Source: Streptomyces sp. PCS3-D2 (GTDB taxonomy: Bacteria > Actinomycetota > Actinomycetes > Streptomycetales > Streptomycetaceae). From it: 64,000 nt of DNA. Positions 8,198 through 16,583 of this stretch are shown piece by piece; within the stretch, counting starts at the first letter, position 1, and every line of letters begins with the position of its first letter. The notes below the pieces were generated by a model that was not told the origin of the DNA, ran no database searches, and worked only from the letters and a program-made list of their open reading frames with translations. The stretch spans positions 1,550,001-1,614,000 of the forward strand of contig NZ_CP097800.1 of the NCBI RefSeq assembly GCF_000612545.2. The letters are read 5' to 3'. A program made the position numbers and the translations under genes.

Positions 8198-8515
8198 GGA
8201 GGAACCCCCGTCGGGCTCCCCTGCGGTCCCCAAACCGCTCCGAGCCGGATCCGGGCCCGTCTACCGGCTCAGAGGTGGCGCCGCGCCGACTCGGCACCAC
8301 CTCTGAACCGAAGCCCCGAGGAGGAGCTGTCACGCCGCTCGGGCGGCGTCCGGACATTTTCGGTCGGACGATCGGGACTTGGCGAGAGTTGCATACCGTT
8401 GCAACCTTTGAGTCGGCAGCCGCCCGCCGGACGTGCCGGGGGAAGCGGCCCCCCGGGCACCTGCGGACCTCCGGGCGGCCGGCGTCGTACGTCCTGTTCG
8501 CACGGGGAGGTTCAG
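8198..8515. other. Intergenic region with a 10-bp inverted repeat
   Basis: The region holds TCAGAGGTGG (8269-8278) and its perfect complement CCACCTCTGA (8297-8306), separated by 18 nt. This may be the terminator of the dehydrogenase gene or an operator for the GAF regulator. Further on, GGGGAGG (8504-8510) is the ribosome site of the next gene. No gene is seen in between. Confidence 0.5.
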
Positions 8516-9826
8516 GTGGCCGACAGCACAGACATGACGGTCGATGTGGCACGCATCTCGGCCATGCACCCTCGGGAGGCCACCCGGCTGCTCAAGGGGG
8601 TGCGCGCGGCCGCGCTCGCCGGCGACCGCCCGCCGGCCGTGCCCCGCCCGGAGATCGCGGAGTCCTGGCGCCGGATGCTGGCCGGCGGCGTGCACCCGGA
8701 CCGGGACGCGCGCTCGCGGATGCTGTCGGACTGCGAGACGGAGGAGCGGCGCACCGTCTCCCCGCTGCGGGAGGTCCTGCCCGTGTTGCGGGAAGGGCTG
8801 CTGCCCGCGCTCGACGGGGCGCTCCACATCATGGTCGTCGCGGACGTGGACGGGCGGCTGCTGTGGCGGGAGGGGCACAGCTCCATCCTGCGCAAGGCCG
8901 ACCGGCTCGGTTTCACGGTCGGGGCGGACTGGGACGAGGCCGTGGTCGGTACGAACGGGGTGGGGACCGCCCTGGTGACCCGGCGGCCGGTGCAGGTGTT
9001 CTCGGCGGAGCACTTCGTCTCCAGCCACCACGACTGGACCTGCGCGGGGGCGCCCGTGCGGGACCCGCGGGACGGGCGGCTGCTGGGCGTGGTCGACGTC
9101 AGCGGGCCACTGGCCACCATGCACCCGGCGACGCTGGCCTGGGTGAGCTCGGTGGCCCGGCTGGCGGAGCGGGAGCTGCGGATCCGGCACCTGGAGTCGC
9201 TGGAGCGGCTGCGGACGGTGGCGGCCCCGCTGCTGGCCGGGCTGCCGGGACGGGCGCTGGCCGTGGACCTGCACGGCTGGACGGCCGCGGTGACGGGGCT
9301 GGCCCCGGTGGACCGGATCCCGCTGCCGAAGGACTTCGCGCCGGGCCGGATGTGGGTGCCGCAGCTGGGCGACTGCGTGGCGGAGCCGCTGCCGGGCGGC
9401 TGGCTGCTGCGGATCGCGCAGGACGCCGCGGCCACTGCGGCGACCCGGGTCGTACTGGACCTCAGCCGGGCCGGTGCGTGGTCGGCGACGGTGTACGGGG
9501 CGTCCGGGAGCTGGTCGCAGGAGCTGAGCCCGCGCCATGCGGAGCTGCTGTACCTGCTGGCGGAGAGCCCACGGGGGTGCACGGCGGCGGAGCTGTCGGC
9601 GGAGCTGTTCGGAGACCCGACCCGCACCGTGACGGTCCGGGCCGAGCTGTCGCGCGTGCGCCGCAACCTCGCGGGGGTCCTGGCGCACCGGCCGTACCGG
9701 TTCGCGCAGGACGTGGAGGTGGAGCTGATCCGCCCGGAGGACCCGGCCCGGCTGCTCCCGCACTCGACGGCCCCGGCGGTGGTGCGGGCCCGCCTGGGCC
9801 GGACGCGGCCCGGCATGGTTCCCTGA
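8516..9826 (+). CDS. GAF-domain transcriptional regulator (AcoR-N-like)
   Basis: A 436-residue regulator. The GTG at 8516 follows GGGGAGG at 5-nt spacing. Residues about 20-75 form a helical cap. A GAF domain spans about 85-215 and carries the pattern found in the sensor part of AcoR-type regulators: MVVADVDGRLLWREG, GTNGVGTAL and GAPVRDPRDGRLLGVVDVSG. There is no AAA+ domain, so it is not a sigma-54 activator. The C-terminus (about 335-420) contains a winged-helix-like segment, AELLYLLAES-GCTAAELSAELFGD...VRAELSRVRR. In actinomycetes such proteins often regulate aldehyde dehydrogenase or aromatic catabolism genes, but none is adjacent, so the target is unknown. Confidence 0.8.
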   Translation: MADSTDMTVDVARISAMHPREATRLLKGVRAAALAGDRPPAVPRPEIAESWRRMLAGGVHPDRDARSRMLSDCETEERRTVSPLREVLPVLREGLLPALDGALHIMVVADVDGRLLWREGHSSILRKADRLGFTVGADWDEAVVGTNGVGTALVTRRPVQVFSAEHFVSSHHDWTCAGAPVRDPRDGRLLGVVDVSGPLATMHPATLAWVSSVARLAERELRIRHLESLERLRTVAAPLLAGLPGRALAVDLHGWTAAVTGLAPVDRIPLPKDFAPGRMWVPQLGDCVAEPLPGGWLLRIAQDAAATAATRVVLDLSRAGAWSATVYGASGSWSQELSPRHAELLYLLAESPRGCTAAELSAELFGDPTRTVTVRAELSRVRRNLAGVLAHRPYRFAQDVEVELIRPEDPARLLPHSTAPAVVRARLGRTRPGMVP

Positions 9827-9831
9827 GCTGC

Positions 9832-10395
9832 ATGCGCACCCTCACACTCACCACCTGGTCGCTGGAGATGACCTCTCCGGCGGACCTCGTCCCGGCGGCT
9901 CCGGCGGGCCCGGAGATATCCGTCGTGCGGTCGGAGGTCCCCTCCCCCGAGTTCAGCCGCTTCCTCTACGCCTCGGTCGGCGGCGACATCCACTGGACCG
10001 ACCGGTTGTCGCTGACCCGCGCGCAGTGGGTGGCACAGCTCGACCGGCCGGGCGTGGAGACCTGGGTGGCGTACGACCGCGGCACGCCGGCGGGGTACGT
10101 GGAGCTCGACCCGCAGGACGACGGCGTGGTGGAGATCATGTACTTCGGCCTGCTCCCCGACTTCCGCGGCCGCCGCATCGGCGGGCATCTGCTGACCGTC
10201 GGCGTGGAACGGGCCTGGGACCTCGCGTCGCGCTGGCCGGAGCGCGAGGCGACCCGCCGGGTGTGGGTCCACACCTGCAGCCAGGACGGCCCGACGGCGA
10301 TGAGCAACTACCAGCGCCGCGGGTTCAAGGTCTTCCGGACGGAGACGGAACAGAAGGAAGAGACCCCGACCCCGGGCCCCTGGCCCGGCGCGTAG
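9832..10395 (+). CDS. GNAT-family N-acetyltransferase
   Basis: A 187-residue acetyltransferase five bases downstream of the GAF regulator, so the two may be one transcript. N-terminal MRTLTLTTWSLEM is followed by a GNAT core: VETWVAYDRGTPAGYVELD (about 63-85), EIMYFGLLPDFRGRRIGGHLLTVGVERAW (acetyl-CoA loop with R-G-R-R-I-G, about 103-130), then RVWVHTCSQDGPTAMSNYQRRGFK, containing motif B with the Y-x-R-x-G-F element. The HTCSQD sequence is characteristic of a Streptomyces GNAT subgroup of unknown substrate. Confidence 0.83.
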   Translation: MRTLTLTTWSLEMTSPADLVPAAPAGPEISVVRSEVPSPEFSRFLYASVGGDIHWTDRLSLTRAQWVAQLDRPGVETWVAYDRGTPAGYVELDPQDDGVVEIMYFGLLPDFRGRRIGGHLLTVGVERAWDLASRWPEREATRRVWVHTCSQDGPTAMSNYQRRGFKVFRTETEQKEETPTPGPWPGA

Positions 10396-10581
10396 TCACG
10401 GCGCCTGCCGCGCGGCCCGTCCTCCCGGTTCGCGCGGCCCGTCCGCGGGAGGGGCCGCCGCGCGCGGCGGCGCGGCCAGAGACCTCACCCGCCCCTTCCG
10501 CCCCTTCCGCTTCGTCCCGGCGGGACGCCGCGGGCGGGCCCCCGGACGCCGCCCCGCAGGCCCCACCTGCCGCGTCCGCGC

Positions 10582-10615
10582 GTGACCCCCGTCACGCCGT
10601 CCCAACATGCGGGAC
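10582..10615. promoter_or_regulatory. Two small palindromes upstream of the sulfur leader peptide
   Basis: GTGAC-CCCC-GTCAC (10582-10595) and GTCCC-AACATGC-GGGAC (10599-10615) lie side by side 60-95 bp before the leader peptide gene. They could be operator sites for a sulfur-responsive repressor of the operon. Arms are only 5 bp, so chance cannot be excluded. Confidence 0.25.
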
Positions 10616-10677
10616 CAGTTCGTCCGAATCGTGGACAGTAGTGGACTCCTCCAATCGGCCCATGACACGCTTCCGCC

Positions 10678-10761
10678 ATGAATGGAGCTGGAATTGCCTT
10701 GGTGAGTCGGCGGCACGTCGACCTCGGCCGCATGTCCAGCGCCATCTGTCCGGCGTGCTGA
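10678..10761 (+). CDS. Cysteine-tailed leader peptide of the sulfur assimilation operon
   Basis: A 27-codon frame beginning MNGAGIALVS, with core RRHVDLGRMSSA and ending ICPAC just before TGA. The RRHVDLGR-SSA core and terminal cysteines match the actinobacterial putative leader peptide ahead of sulfite reductase genes. Cysteine-rich uORFs in mycobacteria are known to attenuate sulfur genes by ribosome stalling when Cys-tRNA is low, so the same is inferred here. Cys codons fall at residues 24 and 27, the last sense codon. The ATG has a weak ribosome site; an in-frame TTG (10699) or GTG (10702) start would keep the conserved core. It lies 216 bp before the sulfite reductase start. Confidence 0.8.
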   Translation: MNGAGIALVSRRHVDLGRMSSAICPAC

Positions 10762-10977
10762 CGGAACCAGCAACCGCCGCACATCGCCGCAATCCCGGCA
10801 TCGTCGCCGTGGAAGTGTCGATCATCGCAGTCCCCTGAAGGCCGAACTCCGCCCCGCTCTCCGGTCACCCCGGCACAGCGCGGGCAATCAGCCGCACCCG
10901 CTCAGCGACCAGGGGTCACGCCACCCCGCCCGCTTCACCCGCCCCTGCCCTGAGCCGCCCACGAAGGACGTACCGCC
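10762..10977 (+). promoter_or_regulatory. Leader region between the Cys peptide and sulfite reductase
   Basis: A 216-nt untranslated stretch that should carry any attenuation structure controlled by the leader peptide. GAAGGAC, 8 nt before ATG 10978, is the ribosome site of the sulfite reductase gene. I see GC-rich repeats (GGTCAC near 10863 and 10914) but no unambiguous terminator hairpin with a U-run, so translation-coupled or Rho-dependent control is as likely as intrinsic termination. Confidence 0.45.
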
Positions 10978-12684
10978 ATGGCCGCCACCCCCGAAACGCC
11001 CGCGCCCGCCGCCGCAGCCGCCGCGCGCCGCAAGACCGGCCGTCACCGCGGCGAGGGACAGTGGGCCGTCGGACACCACACGCCCCTCAACGGCAACGAG
11101 CAGTTCAAGAAGGACGACGACGGTCTCAATGTGCGGACACGCATTGAGACGATCTACGCCCACCGGGGCTTCGACTCCATCGACCCCAACGACCTGCGCG
11201 GCCGCATGCGCTGGTGGGGTCTCTACACCCAGCGCAAGCCCGGGATCGACGGCGGCAAGACCGCGATCCTGGAGCCGGAGGAGCTGGACGACAAGTACTT
11301 CATGCTGCGCGTCCGCATCGACGGCGGCCGGCTGACCACCGAGCAGCTGCGCGTCATCGGCGAGATCTCCGAGGAGTTCGCACGCGGCACCGCCGACCTC
11401 ACCGACCGCCAGAACGTGCAGTACCACTGGATCCGGATCGAGGACGTCCCGGAGATCTGGCGCCGCCTGGAGGCCGTCGGCCTGTCCACCACCGAGGCCT
11501 GCGGTGACACGCCCCGCGTGATCCTCGGCTCGCCCGTCGCCGGCATCGCCCAGGACGAGATCATCGACGGCACGCCCGCCATCGACGAGATCTACCGCCG
11601 CATCGTGGGCAACAAGGACTTCTCCAACCTGCCCCGCAAGTTCAAGTCCGCCGTCTCCGGTTCGCCGCTCCTCGACGTGGCGCACGAGATCAACGACATC
11701 GCGTTCGTGGGCGTGAACCACCCCGAGCACGGTCCCGGCTTCGACGTCTGGGTCGGCGGGGGCCTCTCCACCAACCCCAAGCTCGGTGTGCGCCTGGGTA
11801 CCTGGGTCTCGCTCGACGAGGTCCCGGACGTGTACGAGGGCGTCATCTCGATCTTCCGCGACTACGGCTACCGCCGGCTGCGCACCCGCGCCCGTCTGAA
11901 GTTCCTCGTGGCCGACTGGGGTGCGGCCAGGTTCCGCCAGGTCCTGGAGGACGAGTACCTGAAGCGGAAGCTGACCGACGGCCCCGCGCCCGAGCAGCCC
12001 TCCGGCCAGTGGCGCGACCACGTCGGGGTCCACGAGCAGAACGACGGCAAGTTCTACGTCGGCTTCGCGCCCCGCGTGGGCCGCGTGGACGGCGCCACCC
12101 TGACCAAGATCGCGGACATTGCGGAGCAGCACGGATCCGGCCGCCTGCGCACCACCGCCGAGCAGAAGATGATCGTGCTCGACATCGAGGCCGACAAGGT
12201 CGACTCGGTCGTCGAGGCGCTGGAGGCGCTGGACCTGCGGGTCAAGCCGTCCCCGTTCCGCCGCGGCACCATGGCCTGCACCGGCATCGAGTTCTGCAAG
12301 CTGGCCATCGTCGAGACCAAGGCGCGGGGCGCCTCGCTCATCGACGAGCTGGAGCGCCGCCTGCCGGACTTCGCCGAGCCGCTCACCATCAACATCAACG
12401 GCTGCCCGAACGCCTGCGCCCGCATCCAGGTCGCGGACATCGGTCTCAAGGGGCAGCTGGTCCTGGACGACGACGGCAACCAGGTGGAGGGCTACCAGGT
12501 CCACCTGGGCGGCGCCCTCGGCCTGGAGGCCGGCTTCGGCCGCAAGGTCCGCGGCCTCAAGGTCACCTCGGCCGGTCTGCCCGACTACGTCGAGCGGGTC
12601 GTCACGTGCTACGAGGAGCAGCGCGAGGACGGCGAGCGCTTCGCGGCCTGGGTCGCCCGCGCGGACGAGAAGAGCCTCTCGTGA
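10978..12684 (+). CDS. sir: Ferredoxin-type assimilatory sulfite reductase
   Basis: A 568-residue siroheme/[4Fe-4S] enzyme that reduces sulfite to sulfide in the cytoplasm with six electrons from ferredoxin. It shows the two-repeat NirA/SirA layout: ferrodoxin-like half domains around RMRWWGLYTQRKPGIDGGKT and about KFYVGFAPRVGRVDG. Cluster and siroheme ligands are Cys434 and Cys440 (CTGIEFC) and Cys476 and Cys480 (NGCPNAC), the C-X5-C plus C-X3-C signature. The anion-binding Arg/Lys region lies near RHRGEGQW and ADLTDRQNVQYHWIRIED. Surrounding sulfate-activation genes make sulfite rather than nitrite reduction the likely role. Regulated through the cysteine leader peptide upstream; the stop overlaps the next start (GTGA). 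Confidence 0.95.
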   Translation: MAATPETPAPAAAAAARRKTGRHRGEGQWAVGHHTPLNGNEQFKKDDDGLNVRTRIETIYAHRGFDSIDPNDLRGRMRWWGLYTQRKPGIDGGKTAILEPEELDDKYFMLRVRIDGGRLTTEQLRVIGEISEEFARGTADLTDRQNVQYHWIRIEDVPEIWRRLEAVGLSTTEACGDTPRVILGSPVAGIAQDEIIDGTPAIDEIYRRIVGNKDFSNLPRKFKSAVSGSPLLDVAHEINDIAFVGVNHPEHGPGFDVWVGGGLSTNPKLGVRLGTWVSLDEVPDVYEGVISIFRDYGYRRLRTRARLKFLVADWGAARFRQVLEDEYLKRKLTDGPAPEQPSGQWRDHVGVHEQNDGKFYVGFAPRVGRVDGATLTKIADIAEQHGSGRLRTTAEQKMIVLDIEADKVDSVVEALEALDLRVKPSPFRRGTMACTGIEFCKLAIVETKARGASLIDELERRLPDFAEPLTININGCPNACARIQVADIGLKGQLVLDDDGNQVEGYQVHLGGALGLEAGFGRKVRGLKVTSAGLPDYVERVVTCYEEQREDGERFAAWVARADEKSLS

Positions 12685-12896
12685 GCGAGCGGGCCGCCCC
12701 CTTCTACTGCCCCTACTGCGGCGACGAGGACCTGTTCCCCCACGAGACGGGCCACGGCGCGTGGGAGTGCCGGGCCTGCAACCGGGCCTTCCAGCTGAAG
12801 TACCTCGGGCTGCTGGCCCGGGGCGTCCGGTCCGGTGCAGCCGGATCAACGGGATCTGCGGAATCAGCGGGATCAGCGGGAGGGGACGAGATATGA
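12681..12896 (+). CDS. Small zinc-ribbon protein of the sulfate-reduction operon
   Basis: A 71-residue protein starting at a GTG that overlaps the sulfite reductase stop by 4 bp, and ending in an ATGA overlap with cysH. This tight coupling argues that it is real. Two CxxC pairs, CPYCGDEDLF (about 10-13) and CRACNRAF (about 31-34), form a zinc ribbon. The segment between holds HETGHGAWE, and the last 25 residues are a low-complexity Gly/Ser/Ala tail. Equivalent small proteins sit at the same place in other Streptomyces sulfur operons, but no function is established. A role in metal or electron handling with sulfite reductase or CysH is only inferred. Confidence 0.85.
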   Translation: MSERAAPFYCPYCGDEDLFPHETGHGAWECRACNRAFQLKYLGLLARGVRSGAAGSTGSAESAGSAGGDEI

Positions 12897-13621
12897 CCAC
12901 CACTCAAGACGCCAGTCTCAAGAACGCGGCGCTGAAGTCGGCCACCCTCAAGGAGCTGGCCGAGCAGGCGGGCCGCGACCTGGAGGACGCCTCCGCGCTG
13001 GACATCCTGCGCTGGGCGGTCGACACCTTCGGCGGGAAGTTCGCCGTGACCTCCTCCATGGAGGACGCGGTCGTCGCCCACCTGGCCTCGCGGGTCCTCC
13101 CCGGCGTGGACGTGGTCTTCCTCGACACGGGCTACCACTTCGAGGAGACCATCGGCACCCGGGACGCGGTCGACGCGGTGATGGACGTCAACGTCATCAC
13201 GCTGACCCCGCGGCAGAGCGTCGCCGAGCAGGACGCCGAGTACGGGCCGAAGCTGCACGACCGGGACCCCGACCTGTGCTGCGCGCTGCGCAAGGTCAAG
13301 CCGCTGGAAGAGGGCCTGACCGCGTACGACGCGTGGGCGACGGGCCTGCGCCGCGACGAGTCCCCGACCCGGGCGAACACCCCGGTGGTCGGCTGGGACG
13401 AGAAGCGGCAGAAGGTCAAGGTCTCGCCGATCGCCCGGTGGACGCAGGACGACGTGGACGCGTACGTGGCCGAGCACGGCGTACTCACCAACCCGCTGCT
13501 GATGGACGGCTACGCCTCCGTCGGCTGCGCCCCCTGCACCCGCCGCGTGGCGGAGGGCGAGGACGCGCGGTCCGGCCGCTGGGCCGGGCGGGGCAAGACC
13601 GAGTGCGGGCTGCACGGCTGA
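12893..13621 (+). CDS. cysH: Iron-sulfur APS/PAPS reductase
   Basis: A 242-residue adenylyl-sulfate reductase that releases sulfite from activated sulfate using thioredoxin. The PP-loop-like region FAVTSSMEDAVVAHL (about 51-65) and the strand VVFLDTGYHF bind the nucleotide. Cys129-Cys130 (DLCCALRK) and Cys212/Cys215 (GCAPC) are the CC...CxxC [4Fe-4S] ligands of assimilatory APS reductases; enterobacterial PAPS-only enzymes lack them. The C-terminal ECGLH provides the catalytic Cys. The cluster therefore suggests APS as substrate, although cysC is in the same operon. Translationally coupled on both sides (ATGA overlap before, TGATG after). Confidence 0.95.
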   Translation: MTTTQDASLKNAALKSATLKELAEQAGRDLEDASALDILRWAVDTFGGKFAVTSSMEDAVVAHLASRVLPGVDVVFLDTGYHFEETIGTRDAVDAVMDVNVITLTPRQSVAEQDAEYGPKLHDRDPDLCCALRKVKPLEEGLTAYDAWATGLRRDESPTRANTPVVGWDEKRQKVKVSPIARWTQDDVDAYVAEHGVLTNPLLMDGYASVGCAPCTRRVAEGEDARSGRWAGRGKTECGLHG

Positions 13622-14202
13622 TGACGACCAGTGAAGAACCTACGGAGACAGAGCAGATGAGCGTGAGCGACCAGGGCGCCACCGTGTGGCTGACCGGGCT
13701 GCCGAGCGCGGGCAAGACCACCATCGCCTACGCGCTGGCCGAACGGCTGCGCGCCGAGGGTCACCGGGTGGAGGTGCTCGACGGGGACGAGATCCGCGAG
13801 TTCCTCTCCGCCGGCCTGGGCTTCGGTCGCGAGGACCGGCACACCAACGTGCAGCGGATCGGCTTCGTCGCCGAACTCCTCGCGAGCAACGGCGTCAAGG
13901 CACTGGTGCCGGTGATCGCGCCGTTCGCCGACAGCCGCGAGGCCGTCCGCAAGCGGCACGCGGCCGCGGCGACGGAGTACCTCGAAGTGCACGTGGCCAC
14001 TCCGGTCGAGGTGTGCTCCGAGCGTGACGTGAAGGGCCTGTACGCCAAGCAGGCCGCGGGCGAGATCACCGGTCTGACCGGGGTCGACGACCCGTACGAG
14101 GCACCGGAGTCCCCGGACCTCCGTATCGAGTCGCACACGCAGACCGTGCAGGAGTCGGCTGCGGCCCTGCACGCGCTGCTCACCGAGAGGGGTCTGGCAT
14201 GA
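13621..14202 (+). CDS. cysC: Adenylyl-sulfate kinase
   Basis: A 193-residue kinase that phosphorylates APS to PAPS. The P-loop is GLPSAGKTT (residues 26-34). Next come the APS kinase signature VLDGDEIREFLSAGLGFGREDRH, the QRIGFVAELLASNGV helix and the lid LYAKQAAGEITGLTGVDDPYE. The ATG overlaps the cysH stop (TGATG). An internal ATG at residue 13 (13657) is an alternative start with a modest GGAG upstream; the first was kept because it is coupled to cysH. Having both an APS kinase and an Fe-S APS reductase implies PAPS is needed for other uses, for example sulfotransferases, or as a buffer. Confidence 0.93.
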   Translation: MTTSEEPTETEQMSVSDQGATVWLTGLPSAGKTTIAYALAERLRAEGHRVEVLDGDEIREFLSAGLGFGREDRHTNVQRIGFVAELLASNGVKALVPVIAPFADSREAVRKRHAAAATEYLEVHVATPVEVCSERDVKGLYAKQAAGEITGLTGVDDPYEAPESPDLRIESHTQTVQESAAALHALLTERGLA

Positions 14203-15137
14203 CGACGACCGTCGCACACGTCCACGAGGAGACCGACGCGCCCTACGCGCTGTCGCACCTGGACGCCCTGGAGTCCGAGGCCGTGCACATCTTCCGGGAG
14301 GTGGCGGGTGAGTTCGAGAAGCCGGTGATCCTCTTCTCCGGCGGCAAGGACTCCATCGTCATGCTGCACCTGGCGCTGAAGGCGTTCGCGCCGGCACCGG
14401 TGCCCTTCGCGCTGCTGCACGTCGACACCGGCCACAACTTCCCCGAGGTGCTCGACTACCGCGACCGAACCGTCACCGAGCACGGACTGCGCCTGCACGT
14501 CGCGTCCGTCCAGGACTACATCGACGCCGGCACACTGCGCGAACGCCCCGACGGCACCCGCAACCCGCTACAGACCGTCCCGCTGACCGAGGCCATCCAC
14601 AACCTGAAGTTCGATGCCGTCTTCGGCGGCGGCCGCCGCGACGAGGAGAAGGCCCGCGCCAAAGAACGCGTCTTCTCCCTGCGCGACGAGTTCTCCCAGT
14701 GGGACCCCCGCCGCCAGCGCCCCGAACTCTGGCAGCTCTACAACGGCCGGCACGCCCCCGGCGAACACGTCCGCGTCTTCCCGCTCTCGAACTGGACCGA
14801 GCTGGACGTGTGGCAGTACATCGCCCGCGAGGGCATCGAACTGCCCGAGATCTACTTCGCCCACGAGCGCGAGGTCTTCCGACGCAACGGCATGTGGCTG
14901 ACCGCCGGCGAGTGGGGCGGACCCAAGGAAGACGAGACCACCGAAACCCGGCTCATCCGCTACCGCACCGTCGGCGACATGTCCTGCACCGGCGCCGTCG
15001 ACTCCGACGCCACCACACTCGACGCCGTGATCGCCGAGATCGCCGTCTCCCGCCTCACCGAGCGGGGCGCGACCCGCGCCGACGACAAGATGTCCGAGGC
15101 CGCGATGGAAGACCGCAAGCGCGAAGGGTACTTCTAG
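14199..15137 (+). CDS. cysD: Sulfate adenylyltransferase small subunit
   Basis: A 312-residue ATP-PPase subunit of ATP sulfurylase. The PP-loop SGGKDS lies at residues 47-52, followed by LLHVDTGHNFPEVLDYRD. The conserved FGGGRRDEEKARAKER, PLSNWTELDVWQYI and C-terminal DRKREGYF are all present, as expected for a full-length CysD. It forms APS from sulfate and ATP, with CysN supplying GTPase drive. It starts at an ATGA overlap with cysC and ends 2 bp before cysN. Confidence 0.96.
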   Translation: MTTTVAHVHEETDAPYALSHLDALESEAVHIFREVAGEFEKPVILFSGGKDSIVMLHLALKAFAPAPVPFALLHVDTGHNFPEVLDYRDRTVTEHGLRLHVASVQDYIDAGTLRERPDGTRNPLQTVPLTEAIHNLKFDAVFGGGRRDEEKARAKERVFSLRDEFSQWDPRRQRPELWQLYNGRHAPGEHVRVFPLSNWTELDVWQYIAREGIELPEIYFAHEREVFRRNGMWLTAGEWGGPKEDETTETRLIRYRTVGDMSCTGAVDSDATTLDAVIAEIAVSRLTERGATRADDKMSEAAMEDRKREGYF

Positions 15138-15139
15138 AC

Positions 15140-16492
15140 ATGACCAGCACCACCGACCAGGTCGCCGGACTCGACGACCTCGCAGCGACCACCCTGCTGC
15201 GCTTCGCGACTGCCGGCTCCGTCGACGACGGCAAGTCCACCCTGGTGGGCCGCCTCCTACACGACTCCAAATCGGTCCTGACCGACCAGATGGAAGCCGT
15301 CGAGGCCGTCTCCGCCCGACGCGGCCAGGACGCCCCCGACCTCGCCCTCCTCACCGACGGCCTGCGCGCCGAACGCGAGCAGGGCATCACCATCGACGTC
15401 GCCTACCGCTACTTCGCCACCGCCCGCCGCCGGTTCATCCTCGCCGACACCCCCGGCCACGTGCAGTACACCCGGAACATGGTCACCGGCGCCTCCACCG
15501 CCGACCTCGCCGTCGTCCTCGTCGACGCCCGCAACGGCGTCATCGAGCAGACCCGCCGACACGCCGCCGTCGCCGCCCTCCTGCGCGTCCCCCACGTCGT
15601 CCTCGCCGTCAACAAGATGGACCTGGTCGGCTACGCCGAATCGGTCTTCGCCACGATCGCCGAGGAATTCACCGCCTACGCCTCGGACCTGGGCGTCCCG
15701 GAGATCACCGCGATCCCGATCTCGGCGCTCGCCGGCGACAACGTCGTGGAACCCTCCGCCAACATGGACTGGTACGGCGGCCCCACCGTGCTGGAGCACC
15801 TGGAGACCGTCCCGGTCAGCCACGACCTCACCGCCTGCCCGGCACGTTTCCCGGTGCAGTACGTGATCCGCCCGCAGACCCCCGAGCACCCCGACTACCG
15901 CGGCTACGCCGGGCAGATCGCCTCCGGCGTCCTGCGTGTCGGCGAGGCCGTCACGGTCCTGCCGTCCGGGCGCACCTCGGTCATCGAGGGCATCGACGCG
16001 CTGGGCGAGCCGGTGGACATCGCCTGGGCGCCGCAGTCGGTGACGGTGCGTCTGAAGGACGACATCGACATCTCGCGCGGCGATCTGATCGCACCGTCAG
16101 CCAACGCCCCGGCCACCACGCAGGACGTCGTGGCGACCGTCTGCCACGTGGCCGACCAGCCGCTGGCCGTCGGCGCCCGGGTGCTCATCAAGCACACGAC
16201 CCGCACGGTCAAGGCGATCGTCAAGGAGATCCCCTCCCGGCTGACCCTGGACGACCTGTCCCAGCACCCGGACCCCGGACAGCTGGTGGCCAACGACATC
16301 GGGCGGGTCGTCGTCCGCACCGCCGAGCCCCTGGCGCTCGACGCGTACGCCGACTCCCGCCGCACCGGGTCCTTCCTGCTGATCGACCCGGCCGACGGGA
16401 CCACCCTGGCGGCGGGCATGGCGGGCGAGTCCTTCGCCTCCCAGGCCGAGGCCGCCGACGCGGCCCGGGACGACGACGGTTGGGACTTCTAG
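15140..16492 (+). CDS. cysN: Sulfate adenylyltransferase GTPase subunit
   Basis: A 450-residue EF-Tu-like GTPase that pairs with CysD. G1 is GSVDDGKST (26-34), the switch region EREQGITIDVAYRYF follows, G3 is DTPGHVQY and G4 is NKMDLV; domains II and III fill the rest. There is no APS-kinase extension, consistent with a separate cysC. The start ATG follows the cysD stop by 2 bp. After the stop a 195-bp gap separates the activation genes from the transporter genes, so a second promoter is possible there. Confidence 0.96.
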   Translation: MTSTTDQVAGLDDLAATTLLRFATAGSVDDGKSTLVGRLLHDSKSVLTDQMEAVEAVSARRGQDAPDLALLTDGLRAEREQGITIDVAYRYFATARRRFILADTPGHVQYTRNMVTGASTADLAVVLVDARNGVIEQTRRHAAVAALLRVPHVVLAVNKMDLVGYAESVFATIAEEFTAYASDLGVPEITAIPISALAGDNVVEPSANMDWYGGPTVLEHLETVPVSHDLTACPARFPVQYVIRPQTPEHPDYRGYAGQIASGVLRVGEAVTVLPSGRTSVIEGIDALGEPVDIAWAPQSVTVRLKDDIDISRGDLIAPSANAPATTQDVVATVCHVADQPLAVGARVLIKHTTRTVKAIVKEIPSRLTLDDLSQHPDPGQLVANDIGRVVVRTAEPLALDAYADSRRTGSFLLIDPADGTTLAAGMAGESFASQAEAADAARDDDGWDF

Positions 16493-16583
16493 CCGTGTCC
16501 GCCGGTCCTTACTCGACCTTCGCGAAAGAGGGCGGCCGCATCGGCAGCGGCGCCCTCGGCAGCGGCCAGGGAGGGGTGGCGCG

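Noticed and set aside
10396-10977. SAM, TPP or cobalamin riboswitch ahead of the sulfur operon
   Set aside because: I see no SAM-box (k-turn and P1-P4) or B12-box pattern. A cysteine leader peptide explains regulation better.
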